Shown here piece by piece: positions 9,783 to 17,712 of a DNA stretch of 64,000 nt. Origin of the DNA: Pseudomonas lutea. Its GTDB lineage: Bacteria > Pseudomonadota > Gammaproteobacteria > Pseudomonadales > Pseudomonadaceae. Under the pieces are notes generated by a model. It had not been told where the DNA came from. It worked only from the letters and a program-made list of their open reading frames with translations, and did no database searches. Made by a program: the position numbers and the translations under genes. The stretch spans positions 1,612,001-1,676,000 of the forward strand of contig NZ_JRMB01000002.1 of assembly GCF_000759445.1 (NCBI RefSeq), written 5' to 3'. How positions within the stretch are numbered: the first letter of the stretch is position 1; each line of letters starts with the position of its first letter.

Positions 9783-10018
9783 AACGTCCCTTACTGCTTG
9801 AGAGAGATCCGATTCTATCCACAGGCGCTGACATCCCGGCACGACGCAACACCTCCAGTCAGACACAAGACTCTTCCAAGAACGTGTCCGATCAACTGCT
9901 TGTTGGCCAAGGACCGACCTGACGCCTGCCACGACAGGCCTGTGCCTGTAGACGCGCGACAGTTTACAGCAGCCCACGTACCAATCCAGATACAAATCAT
10001 TCGCGCGGATTGTGGCGC

Positions 10019-10046
10019 AAAAAAAAGGCGCCTTTTTCAAGGCGCC
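10019..10046 (-). terminator. Intrinsic terminator after rho
   Basis: Read on the minus strand, GGCGCCTT-GAAA-AAGGCGCC forms a perfect 8-bp stem with a GNRA-type tetraloop, followed at once by eight T residues. It ends 22 bp beyond the rho stop. A Rho-independent end for the rho message itself makes physiological sense. Confidence 0.95.
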
Positions 10047-10068
10047 CTCTCTTGGACAAACGCAGGTG

Positions 10069-11328
10069 TTACTTGCGCTTCATCGACAGGAAGAACTCAT
10101 CGTTGGTCTTGGTCTGTTTCAGCTTGTCGATCAAGAATTCGATGGCAGCCACTTCATCCATCGGATGCAGCAGCTTGCGCAAAATCCACATGCGCTGCAG
10201 CTCGTCATCGGCGGTCAGCAACTCTTCGCGGCGCGTGCCGGAGCGGTTGATGTTGATGGCCGGGAAGACGCGCTTCTCGGCGATCTTGCGATCCAGAGGC
10301 AGCTCCATGTTGCCGGTGCCTTTGAATTCCTCGTAGATCACTTCGTCCATCTTCGAGCCGGTTTCAACCAGCGCGGTGGCGATGATAGTCAGCGAGCCGC
10401 CCTCTTCGATGTTTCGAGCCGCACCGAAGAAACGCTTTGGCTTCTCGAGGGCGTGAGCGTCGACACCACCGGTCAGGACCTTGCCGGAGCTTGGAATGAC
10501 GGTGTTGTAGGCGCGAGCCAGGCGGGTGATGGAATCGAGAAGGATGACCACGTCTTTTTTGTGCTCAACCAGGCGCTTGGCCTTTTCGATCACCATTTCG
10601 GCGACCTGCACGTGACGGGTGGGTGGCTCGTCAAAGGTGGAGGCGACCACTTCGCCGCGCACGGTGCGCTGCATTTCGGTCACTTCCTCCGGACGCTCAT
10701 CGATCAGCAGAACGATCAGATGGACTTCGGGATTGTTGCGGGTGATGTTCGACGCGATGTTCTGCAGCATGATGGTCTTGCCCGCTTTGGGCGGAGCAAC
10801 GATCAGGCCACGCTGGCCTTTGCCGATCGGAGCACACAGATCGATCACGCGACCGGTAAGGTCTTCGGTGGAACCGTTACCGGCTTCCATCTTCATGCGA
10901 ATGGTCGGGAACAGCGGTGTCAGGTTTTCAAACAGAATCTTGTTCTTCGCGTTTTCTGGACGGTCGAAGTTAATGGTGTCGACCTTGAGCAGTGCGAAGT
11001 AACGCTCGCCTTCCTTCGGTGGACGGATCTTGCCGACAATGGTGTCGCCCGTGCGAAGGTTGAATCGGCGGATCTGGCTGGGCGAGACGTAAATATCGTC
11101 TGGGCCGGCGAGGTAGGAGGCGTCTGCAGAACGAAGGAAGCCGAAGCCATCCTGGAGGATCTCCAGCACGCCGTCACCCGAGATTTCCTCGCCGCTTTTA
11201 GCGTGCTTCTTCAGCAGGGAGAAAATTACGTCCTGCTTGCGCGAACGGGCCATATTTTCTATGCCCATCTGTTCGGCCATTTCGAGCAGATCGGTAATAG
11301 GCTTTTGCTTGAGTTCAGTCAGGTTCAT
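10069..11328 (-). CDS. rho: Transcription termination factor Rho
   Basis: The protein has 419 residues, the canonical Rho length. The N-terminal helical and cold-shock-like primary RNA site includes GFGFLRS at 61-67. The ATPase domain has Walker A PPKAGKT at 179-185, Walker B VILLDS near 261-266 and the secondary-site Q-loop GKVLTGG at 282-288. It is a ring hexamer that translocates on unstructured RNA and releases RNA polymerase. It lies downstream of trxA on the same strand but is separated by a strong terminator, so it probably has its own promoter in the 193-bp spacer. There is no insertion domain of the kind seen in actinobacterial Rho. Confidence 0.98.
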   Translation of the reverse strand: MNLTELKQKPITDLLEMAEQMGIENMARSRKQDVIFSLLKKHAKSGEEISGDGVLEILQDGFGFLRSADASYLAGPDDIYVSPSQIRRFNLRTGDTIVGKIRPPKEGERYFALLKVDTINFDRPENAKNKILFENLTPLFPTIRMKMEAGNGSTEDLTGRVIDLCAPIGKGQRGLIVAPPKAGKTIMLQNIASNITRNNPEVHLIVLLIDERPEEVTEMQRTVRGEVVASTFDEPPTRHVQVAEMVIEKAKRLVEHKKDVVILLDSITRLARAYNTVIPSSGKVLTGGVDAHALEKPKRFFGAARNIEEGGSLTIIATALVETGSKMDEVIYEEFKGTGNMELPLDRKIAEKRVFPAININRSGTRREELLTADDELQRMWILRKLLHPMDEVAAIEFLIDKLKQTKTNDEFFLSMKRK

Positions 11329-11521
11329 ATAGGAATGACGTAATCATGTATGGAGGGGGAAATTAAGCTTTTGGCTTAATGAGGCCGCGCCGCAGAGAAG
11401 GCGACAGGATCGCGTGCAAATCGAAAGGAGAGCGTCGGCGACGGCTAGCAGGGGGCAACGGAGAAGCCGTTGCGGGGCCGAATGTACCACTTGATTTTCC
11501 GAGCGTCTAGTACGACGCCTG

Positions 11522-11546
11522 AAAAAAACCCCGCGATTTGCGGGGC
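11522..11546 (-). terminator. Intrinsic terminator after trxA
   Basis: The minus-strand hairpin CCCCGC-AAATC-GCGGGG is followed by seven T residues and begins about 10 bp after the trxA stop. It should uncouple trxA from rho. Confidence 0.93.
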
Positions 11547-11556
11547 TATATCGTCA

Positions 11557-11886
11557 TCAGATGTTGGCGTCGAGGAACGCTTGCAACTGAGACTTGGACA
11601 GTGCGCCAACCTTGGTCGCGGCGACTTCACCGTTCTTGAACAGCATCAGGGTCGGGATACCACGGACGCCGTGCTTGGCGGGGGTTTCCTGGTTTTCGTC
11701 GATGTTCAGTTTAGCGATGGTCAGCTTGCCATCGTAGTGGGTAGCGAGGTCATCCAGAACCGGTGCAATCATCTTGCACGGGCCACACCATTCAGCCCAG
11801 TAATCCACCAGTACCGGGCCGGTAGCCTTCAGGACATCGGCGTCGAAGCTCGCGTCGCTGACGTGTTTGATCAGGTCGTTACTCAT
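11557..11886 (-). CDS. trxA: Thioredoxin 1
   Basis: This 109-residue cytoplasmic thioredoxin has the WCGPC active site (Cys34 and Cys37) and the conserved cis-proline loop RGIPTLMLF. It donates electrons to ribonucleotide reductase, PAPS reductase, methionine sulfoxide reductases and others after reduction by TrxB. It is preceded by a likely promoter with a dyad and followed by its own terminator, so it is probably monocistronic. A trxA-rho pair is a stable Pseudomonas arrangement. The inserted feature here is the GntR/ABC cassette on its upstream side. Confidence 0.98.
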   Translation of the reverse strand: MSNDLIKHVSDASFDADVLKATGPVLVDYWAEWCGPCKMIAPVLDDLATHYDGKLTIAKLNIDENQETPAKHGVRGIPTLMLFKNGEVAATKVGALSKSQLQAFLDANI

Positions 11887-11924
11887 GAGATTTCTCCGAG
11901 GTCATAGGCAAAAAAACGTGGGCC

Positions 11925-11949
11925 ATCATAACTGTGTCACGCGGTGACA
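11925..11949 (-). promoter_or_regulatory. Likely trxA promoter with an overlapping dyad
   Basis: A good -10 hexamer TATGAT (11930-11925, minus strand) lies about 40 bp before trxA. Just upstream, where RNA polymerase would contact the -35 region, is the perfect dyad TGTCAC-GCG-GTGACA at 11935-11949. No convincing -35 was found, which fits a promoter depending on a factor bound at the dyad. The factor is unknown. Confidence 0.4.
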
Positions 11950-12009
11950 GGAAGACGAGGCTCATTGTCTCTAGCTATGACTCGGCATTACCGCCTTAAT
12001 TGCACCGGG

Positions 12010-12714
12010 TTATGCAGTGGGTGCGACGAAGACAATGCCGGTGCGCAACGCCGCGCCTCGGATATGCTCCTGCATGGCTTTCTGTGCCGGGCCAGAGGCG
12101 TTTCTCGCCAGCGCCCGGAGGATCTTGCGATGCTCTTGCCAGGTTTCCATCGCCCTGCCCGCGCGGATGAAGGGCAGCTTCTGGCTCTCCAGAAAGATAT
12201 CGGCGCTGCGGGTCACGATGCCCAGAATGGCCTGATTTCCACTCGCGACCAGGATGCGCCGATGGAAATCAAAATCCAGCCGGGCCGCACTGTCAAAATC
12301 TCCAGCCTTGAGTTCAAGGCGCATGGATTCGACATTGTCTTCCAGCACATCGCGGTCGTCGGCGGTTAGCGTTACCGCAGCCAGGCCTGCCGCAAAACCC
12401 TCAAGCGCATAACGCAGCTGAAAGGTCTCCGTCGGCGAGGCCTGCGCTGCATATGGCCAGGAGAATCCACCCGTGCTCCTTTGTGGTTCGCGAACCGCCT
12501 GCACGAAGACCCCTTTGCCGGGCTGCACACTGACCAGACCCAACGCGCTCAGCGATGACAACGCCTCACGCAATGAGGCGCGACTGACGCCCAGACGGAT
12601 TGCCAGATCTCGCTGCGACGGCAGGCTATCGCCGGGACCATAGCCCTGCTCGGCGATCAATTTTCGGATCGCCATAAAGGCGGCTTCAGGCACTGCTACA
12701 GGGCTTGGATGCAT
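12010..12714 (-). CDS. FadR-subfamily GntR transcriptional regulator
   Basis: The protein has 234 residues. The N-terminal winged helix (about 10-72) has the GntR pattern LPSQRDLAIRLGVSRASLREAL. The C-terminal helical FCD ligand domain (about 95-220) includes the metal-site type stretch DFDFHRRI. FadR-type regulators usually repress a neighbouring transport or catabolic operon until a small carboxylate or amino acid binds. This gene is divergent from the ABC importer at 12980-15822, which is its most likely target. The ligand cannot be predicted. In P. aeruginosa this gene and the importer are not at this locus (recalled order trxA-ppx). Confidence 0.88.
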   Translation of the reverse strand: MHPSPVAVPEAAFMAIRKLIAEQGYGPGDSLPSQRDLAIRLGVSRASLREALSSLSALGLVSVQPGKGVFVQAVREPQRSTGGFSWPYAAQASPTETFQLRYALEGFAAGLAAVTLTADDRDVLEDNVESMRLELKAGDFDSAARLDFDFHRRILVASGNQAILGIVTRSADIFLESQKLPFIRAGRAMETWQEHRKILRALARNASGPAQKAMQEHIRGAALRTGIVFVAPTA

Positions 12715-12842
12715 GGCGATCAGTCAGCGTAAACCGTAGGAAAAAACCCTTGTAGCGCCATCGCACTCATCCCGCAAGTCACGCCCAAGCAAGGGGCGCC
12801 GGGCATTGCGAGCGCGCCAAAGGGGGGCGGCTATCGAGGCGT

Positions 12843-12857
12843 ACTGTTCAGACCAGT
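12843..12857. promoter_or_regulatory. Candidate GntR operator in the divergent spacer
   Basis: The dyad ACTG-N7-CAGT sits between the GntR gene and the ABC operon. On the minus strand it overlaps two direct copies of GGTCTRA nine bases apart. Placement and a GGTC-type core fit a FadR-subfamily operator, but the arms are short. Confidence 0.3.
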
Positions 12858-12979
12858 TAGACCGGATCACGCCTTGACGCCGCATTCCACGGTGATAAGC
12901 GAACCGCTGGCATGAGCTGTGCAATGAAGCTCGGACTCACCCGGGCTTCGCCTGCACATTGATTGATCGGAGACATCAT

Positions 12980-13765
12980 ATGACCAAGCGTTACAGCGCC
13001 CTGCTCGCCGCCTTGTTTGCCAGCCTGATGCTCGGCCAGGCCCCCGCTCATGCGAATGGTCTGGATGATGTAACCACCCGCGGCACCCTGAAAGTCGCTG
13101 TGCCACAGGATTTCCCGCCGTTCGGCTCGGTGGGACCTGACATGAAACCGCGAGGTCTGGACATCGATACGGCGCAACTCATCGCCGACCAGCTGAAAGT
13201 CAAACTGGAGCTGACGCCGGTCAACAGCACCAACCGCATTCCGTATCTCACCACCGGCAAGGTTGATCTGGTGATTTCCAGCCTGGGCAAGAACCCGGAC
13301 CGCGAAAAGGTCATCGATTTTTCCCGCGCCTACGCCCCCTTTTACCTCGCCGTATTTGGTCCGCCCGAAGCTGCAATCAAAAGCGTGGACGACCTGAAAG
13401 GTAAAACCATCAGCGTGACCCGCGGCGCCATCGAGGACATCGAGCTAACAGCCGTCGCCCCGAAAGAAACCACAATCAAACGCTTCGAGGACAACAACTC
13501 CACCATCGCGGCCTATCTGGCCAAGCAGACTGATCTCATTGCCAGTGGCAACGTGGTCATGGTCGCCATCAGCGAGAAGAACCCAAAGCGCATCCCTGAG
13601 CTGAAGGTCAAGCTCAAGGATTCCCCCGTGTATGTAGGCGTCAACAAAGGCCAGCCGGAGCTGCTTGCCAAAGTGAACGAGATTCTTGAAGCAGCGAAGA
13701 AAGACGGCGCTCTGGAGAAAAACGCGCAGACCTGGCTCAAGCAGCCATTGCCTGCCGATCTCTGA
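12980..13765 (+). CDS. Periplasmic amino-acid-binding protein of an ABC importer
   Basis: This 261-residue solute-binding protein is of the family 3 (polar amino acid) type. Residues 1-24 are a signal peptide ending APAHA. The mature protein starts with the family pattern RGTLKVAVPQDFPPFG and contains GLDIDTAQLIA and the hinge region IDFSRAYAPFYLAVFG. ATG 12980 has a GGAG site; an upstream in-frame TTG is less likely. It is the first gene of a complete importer and captures the substrate for the two permeases. Substrates in this family include amino acids, opines and cyclohexadienyl acids; which applies is not clear. Confidence 0.92.
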   Translation: MTKRYSALLAALFASLMLGQAPAHANGLDDVTTRGTLKVAVPQDFPPFGSVGPDMKPRGLDIDTAQLIADQLKVKLELTPVNSTNRIPYLTTGKVDLVISSLGKNPDREKVIDFSRAYAPFYLAVFGPPEAAIKSVDDLKGKTISVTRGAIEDIELTAVAPKETTIKRFEDNNSTIAAYLAKQTDLIASGNVVMVAISEKNPKRIPELKVKLKDSPVYVGVNKGQPELLAKVNEILEAAKKDGALEKNAQTWLKQPLPADL

Positions 13766-13788
13766 TCACCGACCGTCGAGGCTTCTGA

Positions 13789-14454
13789 ATGGCTTATCAG
13801 TTCGACTTTATTCCGGTCTTGCAGAACGCTGACCTGCTCTTGCGTGGCGCGTTGTTTACGCTGGAGCTCACCGCTATTGGCACCCTGTTGGGCGTCAGTG
13901 TCGGAATTGTGGGGGCGATAGTCAGGGCGTGGAAGATTCAGCCGTTCTCAGCGATCTTCGGTGTGTACGTCGAGCTGATCCGTAATACCCCGTTTCTGGT
14001 ACAGCTGTTCTTCATTTTCTTTGGGCTGCCGTCGCTGGGTCTGCAGATATCGGAGTGGCAGGCCGCTGTACTGGCAATGGTCATCAATCTCGGCGCCTAC
14101 TCGACAGAAATCATCCGCGCGGGCGTGCAAGCCATCCCGCGCGGCCAGATCGAAGCGTCAGCCGCGCTGGCAATGACTCGCTTAGAAACCTTCCGCCACG
14201 TCGTGCTTGTTCCGGCGCTGGGCAAGGTCTGGCCGGCGCTCAGCAGCCAGATCATCATCGTGATGCTCGGCTCGGCGGTGTGCTCGCAGATCGCCACCGA
14301 GGAGCTGAGCTTTGCGGCCAACTTCATTCAGTCGCGCAACTTCCGCGCCTTTGAGACCTACATCATTACCACGCTAATCTACCTGTGTATGGCGCTGCTT
14401 GTGCGTCAGTTGCTGGCCTGGATTGGCCGGCGCTATATCGCGAGGAGTCGCTGA
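13789..14454 (+). CDS. Polar amino acid ABC transporter permease (first subunit)
   Basis: This is a 221-residue inner-membrane permease of the HisM/GltJ family, with about five helices. The ATPase-contacting EAA loop is seen as QIEASAALAMTRLETF. The early segment LIRNTPFLVQLFFIFFGLP is the typical family signature. It starts 23 bp after the binding-protein gene, and its stop overlaps the next permease start by one base (TGATG). The two permeases should form a heterodimer. Confidence 0.92.
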   Translation: MAYQFDFIPVLQNADLLLRGALFTLELTAIGTLLGVSVGIVGAIVRAWKIQPFSAIFGVYVELIRNTPFLVQLFFIFFGLPSLGLQISEWQAAVLAMVINLGAYSTEIIRAGVQAIPRGQIEASAALAMTRLETFRHVVLVPALGKVWPALSSQIIIVMLGSAVCSQIATEELSFAANFIQSRNFRAFETYIITTLIYLCMALLVRQLLAWIGRRYIARSR

Positions 14455-15101
14455 TGGATTTCACCCTTTGGGACGTCGTGCGCAACTTGCTGACCGGGCT
14501 GCAATGGACGCTCGCGTTGTCGCTGGTGGCGTTCATCGGCGGTGGCGTGATCGGGTTGCTGGTGATGACGATGCGCATCTCCGAGAAAGCCGCGCCGCGC
14601 AGGGTTGCGCGCGGTTACATCGAGCTGTTCCAAGGCACTCCGCTGTTGATGCAGCTGTTCTTGGTGTTTTTCGGCGTCGCGCTAATGGGCATCGATATCT
14701 CGCCCTGGCTTGCAGCAGCCCTGGCATTGACCCTGTTCACCAGCGCCTATCTGGCTGAAATCTGGCGCGGGTGCGTAGAGTCGATTTCCAATGGGCAATG
14801 GGAAGCGTCCGCCAGCCTGGCCCTGACGCCGTTCGAGCAGTTGCGCTACGTGATTCTGCCGCAAGCGCTGCGCATCGCCGTCGCGCCGACGGTGGGGTTC
14901 TCGGTGCAAGTGGTCAAGGGCACCGCGGTCACGTCGATCATCGGCTTCACGGAGCTGACCAAAACGGGCGGCATGCTGGCCAACGCCACATTTCAGCCTT
15001 TCATGGTCTACGGCTTTGTCGCCCTGGGCTACTTCCTGCTGTGCTATCCGTTGTCGCTCAGCGCGCGCTACCTGGAAAGGAGACTTCATGCCTCTGCTTA
15101 G
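14454..15101 (+). CDS. Polar amino acid ABC transporter permease (second subunit)
   Basis: This 215-residue permease is homologous to the preceding subunit. It has the matching signature FQGTPLLMQLFLVFFGVAL and an EAA loop with QWEASASLALTPFEQL. I start it at ATG 14454, which overlaps the previous stop and is preceded by GAGGAG. A longer frame opening upstream would lie inside the previous gene. Its 3' end overlaps the ATPase gene by 14 bases, so the operon is translationally compact. Confidence 0.92.
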   Translation: MDFTLWDVVRNLLTGLQWTLALSLVAFIGGGVIGLLVMTMRISEKAAPRRVARGYIELFQGTPLLMQLFLVFFGVALMGIDISPWLAAALALTLFTSAYLAEIWRGCVESISNGQWEASASLALTPFEQLRYVILPQALRIAVAPTVGFSVQVVKGTAVTSIIGFTELTKTGGMLANATFQPFMVYGFVALGYFLLCYPLSLSARYLERRLHASA

Positions 15102-15822
15102 AATTTCCGCCCTGCACAAGTATTACGGCGACCACCATGTGCTCAAGGGTATCGACCTGAGCGTCGAGGAAGGCCAGGTCGTGGCAATCATCGGGCGAAG
15201 CGGTTCGGGCAAGAGCACGCTGCTGCGCACCTTGAACGGGCTGGAGTCGATCAATGACGGCGTAATCGAGGTCGATGGCGAATACCTGGACGCCGCGCGC
15301 GCTGATCTGCGCAGCCTGAGGCAGAAGGTCGGCATGGTCTTTCAGCAGTTCAATCTGTTCCCGCATCTCACGGTCGGCGAAAACGTCATGCTCGCGCCGC
15401 AGGTGGTGAAAAAAACATCCAAAGCAGAAGCAACCAGGCTGGCGAAGGAAATGCTGAATCGCGTGGGCCTGGGCGAAAAATTCGACGCTTTTCCTGACCG
15501 ACTCTCGGGTGGTCAGCAGCAACGCGTGGCGATTGCCCGTGCGTTGGCGATGTCGCCCAAGGTGCTGCTCTGCGACGAGATCACCTCGGCTCTGGACCCG
15601 GAGCTGGTCAACGAGGTGCTCGCCGTGGTTCGCGAGCTGGCCAAAGACGGCATGACGTTGATCATGGTGACCCACGAAATGCGTTTTGCCCGAGAGGTCG
15701 GTGACAAACTGGTGTTCATGCACCAGGGCAAAGTCCATGAAGTGGGCGACCCACGAGAACTGATGGCCAACCCGAAAACGCCCGAACTGGCGAATTTCAT
15801 CGGGTCGGTTGAGCAGGCGTGA
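15088..15822 (+). CDS. Polar amino acid ABC transporter ATPase
   Basis: The 244-residue ATPase has Walker A GRSGSGKST at 36-44, the Q-loop in VFQQFNLFPH, signature LSGGQQQ at 139-145 and Walker B VLLCDE ending at 164, then the H-loop VTHEM. It is the GlnQ/GltL type and would drive the two permeases upstream. ATG 15088 has an excellent AAAGGAG site within the end of the preceding gene. It closes the four-gene importer and is followed by two REP doublets instead of an obvious terminator. Confidence 0.94.
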   Translation: MPLLRISALHKYYGDHHVLKGIDLSVEEGQVVAIIGRSGSGKSTLLRTLNGLESINDGVIEVDGEYLDAARADLRSLRQKVGMVFQQFNLFPHLTVGENVMLAPQVVKKTSKAEATRLAKEMLNRVGLGEKFDAFPDRLSGGQQQRVAIARALAMSPKVLLCDEITSALDPELVNEVLAVVRELAKDGMTLIMVTHEMRFAREVGDKLVFMHQGKVHEVGDPRELMANPKTPELANFIGSVEQA

Positions 15823-15854
15823 GCCCGACTGAAAGAACAGCTTCGGCTCAAACT

Positions 15855-15947
15855 GTAGGACCGGCTTTAGCCGGGAAGGCGTCAGGTGTCACACCGCAAC
15901 ATTGATGGCGCACAAACAGGCCTCTTCCCGGCTGAAGCCGGTCCTAC
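15855..15947. repeat. REP doublet, CCGGCTTTAGCCGG family, copy 1
   Basis: GTAGGACCGGCTTTAGCCGG at 15855-15874 is inverted as CCGGCTGAAGCCGGTCCTAC ending at 15947. About 45 bp lie between. It sits just downstream of the ABC operon. This REP core is different from the family at glpT and in the 57.6-kb array. Confidence 0.88.
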
Positions 15948-15991
15948 CAAGATACCGAGTGCATCCTGTGGGGCTGCCTGTGGCTCAAATT

Positions 15992-16083
15992 GTAGGACCG
16001 GCTTTAGCCGGGAAGACGTCAGCAGTAGTTTGCAGGATTGAGGGCGCGCACACCGGCCTCTTCCCGGCTGAAGCCGGTCCCAC
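15992..16083. repeat. REP doublet, CCGGCTTTAGCCGG family, copy 2
   Basis: This is a second doublet of the same family, 137 bp after the first. The sequence leading into it (GGCTCAAA..TGTAGGACC) also matches, so the pair looks like a tandem duplication rather than two independent insertions. Together the two fill most of the 387-bp spacer between the ABC operon and ppx. Confidence 0.88.
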
Positions 16084-16209
16084 TAACACTGCAGGCGTCT
16101 CGTCGTACTGGCTGCGGTCCCGCTGAATCCTGCGTAAATGCGTTGCCGGTTTGGCGAAGGTGATGGATCGTGGCACGATGTCGGCGTTATCGACCGAGAT
16201 CTTTTGACC

Positions 16210-17712
16210 ATGCCGCTATCCACAGCCAAAAACCTCTCGCTGATCGCCGCGATCGACCTGGGCTCCAACAGCTTCCATATGGTTGTCGCCAAAGCCAATC
16301 AGGGCGAAATTCGCATCCTGGAGCGGCTCGGTGAGAAAGTGCAGCTGGCCGCGGGGATCGACGACGACCGCCGCCTCAGCGAAGAATCCATGCAGCGCGG
16401 GCTCGACTGCCTCAAGCGCTTTGCCCAACTGATCAATGGCATGCCGCCCGGCGCTGTGCGCATCGTCGGCACCAACGCCCTGCGAGAAGCCCGTAATCGC
16501 AACGAGTTCATCCACCGCGCCGAAGAAATTCTCGGCCATCCGGTGGAGGTCATTTCGGGCCGTGAAGAAGCGCGTCTGATCTATCTGGGCGTGTCCCATA
16601 CGTTGGCCGACACGCCTGGCAAACGCCTCGTCGCCGACATTGGCGGCGGCAGTACCGAATTCATCATTGGCCAGCGCTTTGAGCCGTTGCTGCGCGAAAG
16701 CCTGCAAATGGGTTGTGTCAGCTTTACCCAGCGCTATTTCAAGGACGGCAAGATCACGCCGGCGCGCTACGCACAGGCCTACACAGCGGCGCGCCTTGAA
16801 ATCATGAGCATTGAGCACGCGCTGCATCGTCTGACATGGGATGAGGCTATCGGCTCGTCCGGGACCATTCGCGCCATCGGGCTGGCCTTAAAGGCAGGCG
16901 GTCACGGCAATGGCGAGGTCAATGCCGAAGGCCTGGCCTGGCTCAAGCGCAAGCTGATGAAGCTGGGTGAAGTGGATAAGATCGATTTCGAAGGCCTCAA
17001 GCCTGACCGCCGGGCGATCTTCCCGGCGGGCCTGGCGATTCTCGAAGCCATTTTCGACGCCCTCGACCTCAAGCGCATGGACCACTGTGAGGGCGCGCTG
17101 CGCGAGGGCGTGCTCTACGACCTGCTGGGTCGCCATCATCACGAAGACGTGCGCGAGCGCACGCTCAGCTCGCTGATGGAGCGCTATCACGTCGATCTGG
17201 AGCAAGCCGCTCGCGTAGAGCGCAAGGCGCTGTCGGCACTGGAGCAAGTAGCCAAGGCCTGGGAGCTGGAAGACAAAGCGTACCGCGAGCTATTGAGCTG
17301 GGCGGCAAAGGTGCATGAGGTGGGGCTGGACATCGCTCACTATCATTACCACAAGCATGGCGCCTACTTGATCGAGCACTCGGACCTCGCTGGATTTTCA
17401 CGCGAAGACCAGCAGATGCTCGCGCTGCTGGTGCGCGGGCATCGTCGCAATATTCCGAAGGATAAATTTGCCGAATTCGGCAACGAAGGCGTCAAGCTGA
17501 TCCGTCTGTGCGTATTGCTGCGTTTCGCGATCCTGTTCCACCACATCCGGGGCACCCAAGAGATGCCGCAGCCTGTGCTTACCGCCAACGATCACACCCT
17601 GGACATCGTGTTCCCGGATGGCTGGCTGGAAAACAACCAGCTGACTCAGGCCGACTTCGCGCTGGAAGCGGAGTGGCTGACCCGAGTCGGCATCGTCCTC
17701 AACGTACGCTGA
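16210..17712 (+). CDS. ppx: Exopolyphosphatase Ppx/GppA family
   Basis: This 500-residue protein of the ASKHA sugar-kinase/Hsp70 superfamily removes terminal phosphates from polyphosphate, and some members also hydrolyse pppGpp. The phosphate-binding loops are [13 protein letters not shown] at 14-26 and [11 protein letters not shown] near 150. The C-terminal HD-like domain has [20 protein letters not shown] 16210 gives the usual N-terminus. The gene converges on ppk and the two coding regions overlap by 14 bp, so the polyphosphate-degrading and -making enzymes are 3'-interlocked. Confidence 0.95.
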   Translation: MPLSTAKNLSLIAAIDLGSNSFHMVVAKANQGEIRILERLGEKVQLAAGIDDDRRLSEESMQRGLDCLKRFAQLINGMPPGAVRIVGTNALREARNRNEFIHRAEEILGHPVEVISGREEARLIYLGVSHTLADTPGKRLVADIGGGSTEFIIGQRFEPLLRESLQMGCVSFTQRYFKDGKITPARYAQAYTAARLEIMSIEHALHRLTWDEAIGSSGTIRAIGLALKAGGHGNGEVNAEGLAWLKRKLMKLGEVDKIDFEGLKPDRRAIFPAGLAILEAIFDALDLKRMDHCEGALREGVLYDLLGRHHHEDVRERTLSSLMERYHVDLEQAARVERKALSALEQVAKAWELEDKAYRELLSWAAKVHEVGLDIAHYHYHKHGAYLIEHSDLAGFSREDQQMLALLVRGHRRNIPKDKFAEFGNEGVKLIRLCVLLRFAILFHHIRGTQEMPQPVLTANDHTLDIVFPDGWLENNQLTQADFALEAEWLTRVGIVLNVR

